A DNA stretch of 10,517 bases from Alkalimonas sp. (GTDB lineage: Bacteria; Pseudomonadota; Gammaproteobacteria; Enterobacterales; Alteromonadaceae): the NCBI GenBank assembly GCA_022565655.1, contig JAIUMG010000099.1, positions 1-10,517 of the forward strand, read 5' to 3'. The notes beneath the pieces were generated by a model, which ran no database searches, was not told the origin of the DNA, and saw nothing but the letters and a program-made list of their open reading frames with translations. Below are positions 1 to 5,769 of this stretch, piece by piece (within the stretch, counting starts at the first letter, position 1; the number at the start of each line of letters is the position of its first letter). Both the position numbers and the translations under genes were made by a program.

Positions 1-525
1 CAGCAGGTCAGCAGCGCCAAGGCCCGCAGTGCCTTGTGGCTACCAGCACAACTGCTGCTTATCCTGACCGTACTGATTAATGTCAATATCTGGTGGCCGC
101 AAAGCACTGGTGGCCAAAATCTGGCCAGTAGCCAGCAAAGTAGTGCCATGGGCCAGTTTACTATCGTGGCCGATCAAGCTGAACTGGACCAGGCGCTGGC
201 GGCAGCCAAAGCCAATGGCCAATTTGTGATGTTGGATTTGTACGCCGAATGGTGCGTAGCCTGTAAAGAGTTTGAGATGCTGACCTTTCCAGCCGATGTG
301 GTGCAACCGTATATGCAACAAATGGTGCTGTTAAAAATTGATGTAACCCGAATGACCCGGGCCGATCAGCAATTGCTCGATAGCTATCAGGTGCTGGGCT
401 TACCCACCTTGTTGTTCTTTGACCCTAATGGCGATGAGATGACGCAATCCCGCGTCACAGGCTTTATGGCTGCTCGTCCTTTTGCCCGACATTTGGCCGC
501 GGTGTTAGACAGCGGTGCTCAATAA
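1..525 (+). CDS. dsbD: Thiol:disulfide interchange protein DsbD, C-terminal part (5' truncated)
   Basis: The reading frame is open from the first base, so the gene starts outside the window. The visible 174 residues begin with the end of the membrane domain: a hydrophobic helix at about fragment residues 12-32, ending in NIWWP. A short linker and a periplasmic thioredoxin-fold domain follow (about 50-170). The redox motif WCVACK has its two cysteines at fragment residues 85 and 88. The cis-proline segment LGLPTLLFF and the RVTGFM motif are typical of the DsbD gamma domain. DsbD carries electrons from cytoplasmic thioredoxin through the membrane to periplasmic DsbC, DsbG and CcmG, keeping them reduced. 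A leucine codon at 34 could look like a start, but it lies inside the last transmembrane helix and is not one. The call is near certain. The N-terminal alpha domain and most membrane helices are not visible. Confidence 0.96.
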   Translation, partial: QQVSSAKARSALWLPAQLLLILTVLINVNIWWPQSTGGQNLASSQQSSAMGQFTIVADQAELDQALAAAKANGQFVMLDLYAEWCVACKEFEMLTFPADVVQPYMQQMVLLKIDVTRMTRADQQLLDSYQVLGLPTLLFFDPNGDEMTQSRVTGFMAARPFARHLAAVLDSGAQ

Positions 526-546
526 AGCATCAACAACGGAACAGAA

Positions 547-580
547 ACTGGTCTGATCCTTCTGATTAGACCAGTATTTT
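547..580 (+). terminator. Hairpin terminator after dsbD
   Basis: Arms 547-557 and 565-575 pair over 11 positions, with one G-T wobble, around a 7-nt loop. They are followed by ATTTT. The T tract is short, so termination may be partial. It lies 22 bases after the dsbD stop and upstream of the aroQ promoter candidates. Confidence 0.75.
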
Positions 581-581
581 G

Positions 582-609
582 CTGCCATTTGTCACGATTA
601 CACTATAAT
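582..609 (+). promoter_or_regulatory. Candidate sigma70 promoter P1 for aroQ-accBC
   Basis: A perfect TATAAT at 604-609 stands 16 bases downstream of CTGCCA (582-587, 4 of 6 to TTGACA). Transcription would start near 616 and give a leader of about 115 nt before aroQ. It sits directly after the dsbD terminator, as expected for a new transcription unit. Confidence 0.55.
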
Positions 610-663
610 AAGCCGTTAAATCGGAACCAAGCACCCGTTACCGACTCCAAGTTATTGCCGGAA

Positions 664-692
664 CTGTCATTCTGAATCAATTCTGGCATACT
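664..692 (+). promoter_or_regulatory. Candidate extended -10 promoter P2 for aroQ-accBC
   Basis: CTGTCA (664-669, 4 of 6) is followed after 17 bases by CATACT (687-692), which is preceded by TGG, an extended -10 element. The start would be near 699 and leave about 33 nt of leader. This is an alternative or addition to the upstream TATAAT promoter. Sequence alone cannot say which is used. Confidence 0.45.
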
Positions 693-731
693 TAGAGGAA
701 ATAACGTAAACGTGCAGGAAATGTGTAGCTT

Positions 732-1205
732 ATGGCGTTAAAATCTCGAGTTCTGTTATTAAACGGCCCGAACCTGAATATGCTCGGAGTGCGGGAGCCA
801 GCGGTCTATGGCCAGCAAAACTTAGCAGAGCTGGTCCGGGAGCTTCAAGATTATTCAGTGTCACAGCAGCTTGAGCTCAGCCACCTGCAAAGCAATGCCG
901 AGCATGTGCTGGTTGACCGTATTCAGCAAAGCCTTGGCCAAATCGATTTTATTATTATCAACCCCGGTGCTTTTACCCACACCAGCATTGCCATTCGTGA
1001 TGCGTTACTGGCTGTGGCGATTCCGTTTATTGAAGTGCATTTAAGCAATGTGCATGCCCGGGAAGAGTTCAGAAAACACTCTTATCTATCCGATATTGCT
1101 CGCGGTGTGATCTGCGGTTTAGGCCCTCAGGGCTACCGCTTTGCACTCGACGCAGCTGTATCTTATTTATCATCCAATCCATCGCATCAACAAGAGCAGG
1201 TTTAA
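732..1205 (+). CDS. aroQ: 3-dehydroquinate dehydratase, type II
   Basis: The 157-residue product is a type II dehydroquinase. This enzyme dehydrates 3-dehydroquinate to 3-dehydroshikimate, step three of the shikimate pathway in the cytoplasm, and works as a dodecamer. Family signatures are all present: NGPNLNMLG (residues 11-19), the lid Arg21 and catalytic Tyr26 in REPxxYG, NPGAFTHTS with Asn77, and EVHLSN with His103 followed by HAREEFRKHSY. The family more often reads NPAAYTHTS at the middle motif, so Gly and Phe here are mild variants. The start ATG fits the family N-terminus. A modest AGGA at 716-719 lies somewhat far upstream. It heads the unit, with accB starting 5 bases after its stop. 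Having aroQ directly before accBC is common in gammaproteobacteria that use type II rather than type I (AroD) dehydroquinase. Confidence 0.97.
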   Translation: MALKSRVLLLNGPNLNMLGVREPAVYGQQNLAELVRELQDYSVSQQLELSHLQSNAEHVLVDRIQQSLGQIDFIIINPGAFTHTSIAIRDALLAVAIPFIEVHLSNVHAREEFRKHSYLSDIARGVICGLGPQGYRFALDAAVSYLSSNPSHQQEQV

Positions 1206-1210
1206 CCTTT

Positions 1211-1669
1211 ATGGACATTAGAAAAATTAAAAAATTAATTGAGCTGGTTGAAGAGTCTGGCATTTCCGAACTCGAGATCACCGAAGGTGAAGAGTCAGTT
1301 CGTATCAGCCGCCAAAGCAGTGCGCCACAGCAAATGCATTATGCTGCCGCGCCCGCCATGCAAGCTCCGGCTCCGGCAGCACCTGCTCCAGCAGCTCCTT
1401 CAGCTCCAGAGCCAGCGGCAGCAGCTCAGCCAAGTGGTCATATGGTCCGCTCACCTATGGTGGGTTCTTTCTACCGGGCGCCATCGCCTACCTCCAAGCC
1501 TTTCATTGAAGTGGGTCAAACGGTCAATGTTGGAGACACCCTATGCATCGTCGAAGCCATGAAAATGATGAATCAAATCCAGTCCGATAAGGCTGGTGTG
1601 GTGAAAGACATTCTGCTGCAGGATGGTGAGCCGGTTGAGTTTGATCAACCTCTTGTCGTGATCGAATAA
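1211..1669 (+). CDS. accB: Biotin carboxyl carrier protein of acetyl-CoA carboxylase
   Basis: The 152-residue product is BCCP, which carries the biotin arm between biotin carboxylase (AccC) and the carboxyltransferase (AccAD) in malonyl-CoA synthesis, the first committed step of fatty acid synthesis. The N-terminus MDIRKIKKLIELVEESG is nearly the same as in E. coli. An Ala/Pro-rich flexible linker follows (about residues 42-75). The biotinyl domain ends the protein, with the target Lys118 in EAMKMMNQ. The 34 residues after that lysine match the E. coli spacing exactly. The protruding thumb is kept (APSPTSKP, just before FIEVGQ). The gene is slightly shorter than the 156-residue E. coli protein because of linker length. 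Translation is probably coupled to aroQ: the gap is 5 bases and the purine-rich AGCAGG lies inside the aroQ end. In E. coli AccB represses accBC; whether that applies here cannot be seen. Confidence 0.98.
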   Translation: MDIRKIKKLIELVEESGISELEITEGEESVRISRQSSAPQQMHYAAAPAMQAPAPAAPAPAAPSAPEPAAAAQPSGHMVRSPMVGSFYRAPSPTSKPFIEVGQTVNVGDTLCIVEAMKMMNQIQSDKAGVVKDILLQDGEPVEFDQPLVVIE

Positions 1670-1684
1670 CAATAAGGTCTACTT

Positions 1685-3025
1685 ATGTTAGAGAAAGTCC
1701 TGATTGCCAACCGGGGCGAAATTGCACTGCGTATTTTACGTGCCTGCAAAGAGCTCGGGATCAAGACGGTTGCCGTTCACTCGACGGTTGACCGTAATTT
1801 AAAGCATGTGCTGCTGGCAGATGAAACCATCTGCATTGGCCCTGCTCCGTCACCTAAAAGCTATTTAAATGTCCCTGCGTTGATTGCCGCCGCTGAAGTG
1901 ACCAATGCGCAGGCCATTCACCCAGGTTATGGTTTTTTGGCTGAAAATGCCGAGTTTGCTCAGCAAGTGGAAGAAAGTGGCCTGGTGTTTATTGGTCCGC
2001 ACGCGGACTCCATTCGCTTGATGGGCGATAAAGTATCGGCCATCGAAGCCATGAAGAAAGCGGGTGTCCCCTGCGTACCTGGTTCCGATGGTGCCGTAGG
2101 TGATAATGCAGCCAAAAACAAAGCCATTGCCAACCGAATCGGTTATCCGATCATCGTCAAAGCGGCTGGAGGCGGTGGTGGCCGAGGCATGCGCGTCGTC
2201 CGCTCTGAAGCCGAGCTGGTTAGCTCCATAGAGATGACCAAAGCGGAAGCGAAAGCTGCCTTTGGCAACGACATGGTGTACATGGAAAAATTCCTGGAGA
2301 ACCCTCGCCATGTCGAAGTGCAGGTGCTGGCCGATGGCCAGGGCAATGCCATTCATTTGGGTGAGCGTGATTGCTCCATGCAGCGCCGTCACCAGAAAGT
2401 AGTGGAAGAAGCACCAGCCCCGGGTATTACTCAGGAGCTACGCGATTTTATTGGTGCCCGCTGCGTTGATGCCTGTAAAGTGATGAACTACCGCGGTGCC
2501 GGTACCTTTGAGTTCTTATTTGAAAACGGCGAGTTCTTCTTTATTGAAATGAACACCCGCATTCAGGTCGAGCACCCGGTTACCGAAATGATTACCGGCG
2601 TTGATTTGATTAAAGAGCAACTGCGCATCGCTTCAGGTATGCCTTTGACGCTGAAGCAAGAAGACATTGTTATTCGAGGCCATGCCATGGAGTGTCGGAT
2701 TAACGCCGAAGATCCGGTTACTTTTATCCCATCGCCTGGTACCATCACGCGTTTTCACCCGCCTGGTGGCAATGGTGTACGCTGGGATTCGCATATTTAT
2801 GCCGATTACACCGTACCACCGAACTACGACTCCATGGTGGGTAAGCTGATCACTTATGGCGAAAATCGCGATGTCGCTATAGCGCGTATGCGCAATGCAC
2901 TGGCTGAAATCCTGGTCGGTGGCATTAAAACCAATATCGACTTGCACAAAACCATTATGAATGATGTCGAGTTTTGCAAAGGCGGCACCAATATTCATTA
3001 TCTGGAAAAGAAATTGGGATTGTGA
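1685..3025 (+). CDS. accC: Biotin carboxylase subunit of acetyl-CoA carboxylase
   Basis: The 446-residue product matches E. coli AccC (449 residues) without visible gaps through most of its length. It uses ATP and bicarbonate to carboxylate the biotin of AccB. Visible signatures are the N-terminal biotin carboxylase motif IANRGEIALRILRA, IHPGYGFLAENA, the GDK with Lys116, the ATP-grasp glycine loop KAAGGGGGRGMRVV (Lys159 onward), RDCSMQRRHQKVVEEAPAP with His209 and Lys238, the metal-binding FIEMNTRIQVEHPVTE (Glu276/Glu288, Asn290, Arg292), and GVRWDSHIY with Arg338. TAAGG (1673-1677) stands 7 bases before the ATG and 15 bases separate it from accB, so the two genes are co-transcribed. The strong terminator right after the stop ends the unit. 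Confidence 0.98.
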   Translation: MLEKVLIANRGEIALRILRACKELGIKTVAVHSTVDRNLKHVLLADETICIGPAPSPKSYLNVPALIAAAEVTNAQAIHPGYGFLAENAEFAQQVEESGLVFIGPHADSIRLMGDKVSAIEAMKKAGVPCVPGSDGAVGDNAAKNKAIANRIGYPIIVKAAGGGGGRGMRVVRSEAELVSSIEMTKAEAKAAFGNDMVYMEKFLENPRHVEVQVLADGQGNAIHLGERDCSMQRRHQKVVEEAPAPGITQELRDFIGARCVDACKVMNYRGAGTFEFLFENGEFFFIEMNTRIQVEHPVTEMITGVDLIKEQLRIASGMPLTLKQEDIVIRGHAMECRINAEDPVTFIPSPGTITRFHPPGGNGVRWDSHIYADYTVPPNYDSMVGKLITYGENRDVAIARMRNALAEILVGGIKTNIDLHKTIMNDVEFCKGGTNIHYLEKKLGL

Positions 3026-3028
3026 ATC

Positions 3029-3058
3029 AAAAACAGGCTCTTCGGAGCCTGTTTTTTT
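3029..3058 (+). terminator. Strong intrinsic terminator after accC
   Basis: Arms 3030-3040 and 3045-3055 form a perfect 11-bp stem including an A:T base. It is closed by a TTCG tetraloop and followed by a run of Ts. It begins 4 bases after the accC stop and cleanly separates the acc unit from prmA. Confidence 0.95.
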
Positions 3059-3088
3059 ATCTGTCACCCCAGATTTTTCCCGCAGCAA

Positions 3089-3097
3089 TGGTAGAAT
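3089..3097 (+). promoter_or_regulatory. prmA: Candidate extended -10 promoter for prmA
   Basis: TGG followed by TAGAAT (3092-3097, 5 of 6 to TATAAT) forms an extended -10 element, with a start expected near 3104 and about 32 nt of leader. No good -35 hexamer is found at 16-18 bases, which extended -10 promoters tolerate. Its place between the acc terminator and prmA supports it. Confidence 0.55.
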
Positions 3098-3135
3098 AGC
3101 GCCATTATTAGTTTATCAGCACGAGTATCTACCCC

Positions 3136-4020
3136 ATGGCCTGGATCCAACTTCGCATTCAAACCACCGAACAAGCCGCCGAACAAGTCAGCGATATGCT
3201 GGTTGGCTGGGGTGCTCAGGCTGTGACCTTTATCGATAGTAAAGACACGCCAATCTACGAGCCGCTTCCGGGTGAAGTGCTGTACTGGCAGGATACTACG
3301 GTTATCGGTTTGTTTGATGCCGAGCACCCGATGCAACCGGTGCTGGATAAACTGCAACAAACCAGCTTATTCAGGCAGGGTCTGAGTTACAAAATCGAAC
3401 AGTTGGAAGATAAAGACTGGGAGCGCGAGTGGATGGATAACTTTCATCCGATGCAATTTGGCCAGCGCTTGTGGGTTTGCCCAAGTTGGCGTGACATCCC
3501 GGAGCCTGATGCTGTCAATGTGCTGCTAGATCCAGGCCTGGCATTTGGCACGGGTACCCATGCCACCACAGCACTGTGCATGCAATGGCTGGACGCGCAC
3601 ATCCAAGCTGACCAAACCGTGGTCGATTTTGGTTGTGGTTCCGGCATTCTGGCCATAGCAGCACTGAAACTGGGTGCACAACGTGTAGTGGGTATTGATA
3701 TTGACCCTCAGGCCATCCAGGCCAGTATGGCCAATGCCGAACGCAACCAGGTCGCGGATCGGCTCGAGCTGTACTTACCGAAAGATCAACCAGCTCTGTC
3801 GGCAGATGTGGTGGTTGCCAATATTTTGGCCGGCCCACTGGTCGAGCTAAGTAGCATCATTGCCGATTATGTCAAACCCGGTGGCGCTCTGGTGATGTCA
3901 GGCATCTTGCCCAGTCAGGCCGATGCGGTCATGGCAGCCTATCAGCATCAGTTCGATTTCGATGCTGTGATTGAGCAGGATGAATGGGTTCGCCTGAGCG
4001 CCTGCAAACATTCCAGCTGA
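3136..4020 (+). CDS. prmA: Ribosomal protein L11 methyltransferase
   Basis: The 294-residue product is PrmA, a cytoplasmic S-adenosylmethionine-dependent enzyme that trimethylates several amino groups of ribosomal protein L11. The N-terminal substrate-recognition domain starts MAWIQLRIQTTEQ and includes FEPLPGE-like and KIEQLEDKDWEREWMDNFHP segments. The linker holds LDPGLAFGTGTHATT. The Rossmann methyltransferase domain has the SAM motif VDFGCGSGILAIAALKLGA (from about residue 163), the acidic GIDIDPQAIQAS, and NILAGPL (from Asn229). Length equals the family norm (293 in E. coli). The start ATG fits the family N-terminus, but only a poor GAG at 3123-3125 is available for ribosome binding. 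No clear terminator follows before the next gene. Confidence 0.97.
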   Translation: MAWIQLRIQTTEQAAEQVSDMLVGWGAQAVTFIDSKDTPIYEPLPGEVLYWQDTTVIGLFDAEHPMQPVLDKLQQTSLFRQGLSYKIEQLEDKDWEREWMDNFHPMQFGQRLWVCPSWRDIPEPDAVNVLLDPGLAFGTGTHATTALCMQWLDAHIQADQTVVDFGCGSGILAIAALKLGAQRVVGIDIDPQAIQASMANAERNQVADRLELYLPKDQPALSADVVVANILAGPLVELSSIIADYVKPGGALVMSGILPSQADAVMAAYQHQFDFDAVIEQDEWVRLSACKHSS

Positions 4021-4126
4021 ACACCCTCGCCCTCAAACCGACATTGGTCTGTGTCAAGCAGGCCACAGGATAACCAGCCGCGCAGACAGCAAGTTTCCGA
4101 CAACTCAGACTAGTCAAGCACGCCAC

Positions 4127-4149
4127 CAAATGTTATGTTATAACAAATC
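4127..4149 (+). promoter_or_regulatory. Zur-type operator in front of the zinc lipoprotein gene
   Basis: The core TGTTATGTTATAACA (4131-4145) has 6-bp inverted arms with a 3-nt centre. Compared with the gammaproteobacterial Zur consensus as I recall it (a 23-bp palindrome built on TGTTATANTATAACA), the 23-bp window agrees at 18 of 22 defined positions. TATAAC at 4139-4144 inside the box could be the -10 hexamer, so bound zinc-loaded Zur would block the promoter. I see no good -35. The next gene encodes a His-rich metal-binding lipoprotein, which fits zinc-repressed control. The consensus is from memory and binding is inferred. Confidence 0.72.
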
Positions 4150-4173
4150 GTAACATACTCAATGGAGCTCCAC

Positions 4174-5538
4174 GTGCTGACAACAAAAAACTCTCCGCTA
4201 GCCTTGGCTATTGCGTTAGCCTGTTCGCTAGCTTTAACTGCTTGTAACGACAGCCATACCTACCAGGATACTGTGGCCGACGATCACGGGCATGACCATG
4301 GTCATGACGACGATCATGATCATGACCACGATCATGGCCATGGCGTTAGCAGCGATGGCCGCTTGGTGATCACCGCCGCCCCTCATGCAGACGATGATCA
4401 TGGTGAGCACTCGCATCATCATGTGTATATCTATGATATACATGACGGTGAAGTGATTGCCGAACTGGAGTCTGCGCATGAAGTCTCTCAATTGTATCCA
4501 AGCCCTGGCTATCGTTTTGCATTGTTAAATCAGCGCTCTGAAAACGTCACGCAAATTCTGGATGGTGGCCTGTGGCAGGAAGATCATGGCGATCATATGC
4601 ATGATTATGAAGAAGCGCCTGTGATGCTGAGCTACCAGCTGGAAGGCGTAGCACCCACTCATTATGAAGCCCACGAAGGCCTGGCAGCGCTGTTTTACGA
4701 CGGGGCAGCAGATCCCATGGTACCAGCCAGCGTCAGCGTGTTCAGTGATGATGATCTGGCCCATGGCCGCATTGGCGCTTCATTGACCCTAGATATCAAC
4801 CAGCATGGCACTGCCGAAGTTCGTGGTGAGTATTTGCTAACCACCTATCGGGCTGAGGGCACGGCAACCACCTTGCCATCGCAGGTCGAGCTGTACCACC
4901 AACACGATGATCACTATGACTTCGAAGTACGTTTTGATGAAAGCTGCGAGCGCTTGCATGGCAGCTACTCCATTGAAGACTACACCTTGTTTGGCTGTGC
5001 CGACGGTGTGCTATCGATTGAACAACGTGGCACTGAGTTTTTTGCCAGCAAAATTGCCAACCCCGCTGAGTTAACCGGCCGTATTGGTAGCTTCACTGGC
5101 CACAAGCATCACATCGAAGTGGTGGGTTATGCGGGCCAGGAGGTCTGGATCATTGATGCGGTGCACGGCACTATGGAAGCACTGGACTGGCGCGGTGAGA
5201 GCGAAGTTACCCGCCTTGCAGCGGCTGTCGACGGCGAGGGTGAACACTATGTCATTCTGGATAGCGCCGGCCATCTGCATGTGTTTGAGTGGGAAGTCGG
5301 CTTTGCTAAAAAAGACAGCCTGCACCTGATTGAAACCATTGATGTCAATAACCGTCCGCGCATCACTGTGAATCCGCACAATGAAACCATCTACCTGACC
5401 GATCCGGTGGCTCGTCAGCTCATTGCTGTCGATCTGCACAGCCTGACGATTGAACGTATTGATCTGGAATTCGAGCCTGCGCTGATCACCTGGCTGGGTA
5501 TCGTAGAACCATCGGATGATCATCATCACGACCATTAA
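4174..5538 (+). CDS. aztD: AztD-like histidine-rich zinc-binding lipoprotein, propeller-type
   Basis: The product is 454 residues from the GTG start at 4174. This start has GGAG (4164-4167) 6 bases upstream and a tidy signal peptide. The in-frame ATG at 4162 has no ribosome-binding site and would overlap that GGAG. The signal peptide ends in lipobox LTAC with lipid Cys24 followed by Asn, predicting an outer-membrane lipoprotein. Then come a His/Asp-rich tract (residues 36-57), a second His cluster (71-83), HGDHMH (138-143) and a DDHHHDH tail. The body shows recurring beta-strand units (HVYIYDIHDGEVIAEL, EVWIIDAVHGTMEAL, QLIAVDLHSLTIERI) like blades of a beta-propeller. Cys258 and Cys275, in CERLHG and FGCADGVL, probably form a disulfide; I recall this pair from the AztD zinc metallochaperone family. 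AztD passes zinc to the binding protein AztC of an ABC importer. No aztABC lies in the window, so the partner is unknown. The Zur box supports a zinc role. Family assignment is by recall and not certain. Confidence 0.75.
   Translation: MLTTKNSPLALAIALACSLALTACNDSHTYQDTVADDHGHDHGHDDDHDHDHDHGHGVSSDGRLVITAAPHADDDHGEHSHHHVYIYDIHDGEVIAELESAHEVSQLYPSPGYRFALLNQRSENVTQILDGGLWQEDHGDHMHDYEEAPVMLSYQLEGVAPTHYEAHEGLAALFYDGAADPMVPASVSVFSDDDLAHGRIGASLTLDINQHGTAEVRGEYLLTTYRAEGTATTLPSQVELYHQHDDHYDFEVRFDESCERLHGSYSIEDYTLFGCADGVLSIEQRGTEFFASKIANPAELTGRIGSFTGHKHHIEVVGYAGQEVWIIDAVHGTMEALDWRGESEVTRLAAAVDGEGEHYVILDSAGHLHVFEWEVGFAKKDSLHLIETIDVNNRPRITVNPHNETIYLTDPVARQLIAVDLHSLTIERIDLEFEPALITWLGIVEPSDDHHHDH
4279..4344 (+). 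repeat. Low-complexity His/Asp codon tract
   Basis: Codons for His, Asp and Gly alternate (cat/cac, gat/gac, ggt/ggc) over 66 bases, encoding 11 His-containing steps of the metal-binding N-terminus. At the DNA level this makes overlapping GATCATGA and CATGACCA units that could expand or contract by slippage in 6-base steps without a frameshift. Confidence 0.85.
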
Positions 5539-5579
5539 TTCCGGCTTTCCCGCACTTGGTTCCTGAGTGTTGGTTACTT

Positions 5580-5603
5580 GGCGTCGCTTGCGGCGCCTTT
5601 TTT
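5580..5603 (+). terminator. Intrinsic terminator after the zinc lipoprotein gene
   Basis: Arms 5580-5586 and 5591-5597 form a GC-rich 7-bp stem with one G-T wobble around a CTTG tetraloop, followed by six Ts. It isolates the lipoprotein gene from dusB-fis. Confidence 0.9.
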
Positions 5604-5630
5604 ATTGTTGTTTTACGGCCGCCTCAGACT

Positions 5631-5645
5631 GGTTAAATTTCAGCC
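5631..5645 (+). promoter_or_regulatory. Candidate Fis-binding site (upstream)
   Basis: GGTTAAATTTCAGCC agrees with the 15-bp Fis consensus (GNTYAAAWTTTRANC, recalled) at 11 of 13 defined positions. It lies about 10 bases upstream of the -35 of the stronger dusB promoter. It is 12 of 15 identical to a second site exactly 60 bp downstream. Fis is encoded by the second gene of this operon, so autoregulation is plausible. Confidence 0.45.
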
Positions 5646-5654
5646 AGTTAGCTT

Positions 5655-5682
5655 TTGTCAACCCGGTTTCATGCAATATATT
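5655..5682 (+). promoter_or_regulatory. Candidate sigma70 promoter P1 for dusB-fis
   Basis: TTGTCA (5655-5660, 5 of 6) and TATATT (5677-5682, 5 of 6) are separated by 16 bases. The start would be near 5689, leaving about 80 nt of leader. It is the best sigma70 match in the dusB upstream region and lies between two Fis-like sites. Confidence 0.6.
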
Positions 5683-5690
5683 TGCTCATT

Positions 5691-5705
5691 GTTTAAATAT
5701 TAGCC
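5691..5705 (+). promoter_or_regulatory. Candidate Fis-binding site (downstream)
   Basis: GTTTAAATATTAGCC agrees with the recalled 15-bp Fis consensus at 11 of 13 defined positions. It would lie just after the start of P1 and next to the -35 of P2, where bound Fis should repress. Fis is known to repress its own dusB-fis promoter in E. coli. Confidence 0.45.
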
Positions 5706-5706
5706 T

Positions 5707-5734
5707 TTGCAACCGGCCTAAAAATCCGTAAACT
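5707..5734 (+). promoter_or_regulatory. Candidate promoter P2 for dusB-fis with GC-rich discriminator
   Basis: TTGCAA (5707-5712) and TAAACT (5729-5734) are 16 bases apart, 4 of 6 matches each. They are followed by TAGCGCCCC, a GC-rich stretch where the discriminator would lie. GC-rich discriminators are typical of stringently controlled promoters such as that of fis in E. coli. It is weaker in match than P1. Confidence 0.4.
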
Positions 5735-5769
5735 TAGCGCCCCTTTGGGGTGTCACCTGAGTTTTTGTT

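Noticed and set aside
34..525. Separate 163-residue protein starting with TTG at 34
   Set aside because: The frame is open to position 1, and the TTG lies inside the last membrane helix of DsbD. It is the C-terminal part of a longer gene.
1865..2392. Long minus-strand open frame inside accC
   Set aside because: accC matches its family across the whole stretch. The antisense frame shows no recognisable domain and is a codon-bias shadow.
4049..4068. CTGTG/CACAG inverted repeat after prmA as a terminator
   Set aside because: Only 5 bp with a 10-nt loop and no T tract.
4234..4491. Minus-strand frame rich in Met, Ile and Val opposite the His-rich tract
   Set aside because: It is the complement of CAT/GAT repeats in a well-supported + strand gene. 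It has no ribosome-binding site and is low in complexity.
5071..5535. Long minus-strand open frame inside the zinc lipoprotein gene
   Set aside because: No start signal and no known motif. The + strand shows the conserved FGCxDGVL motif and blade repeats continuing through the region.
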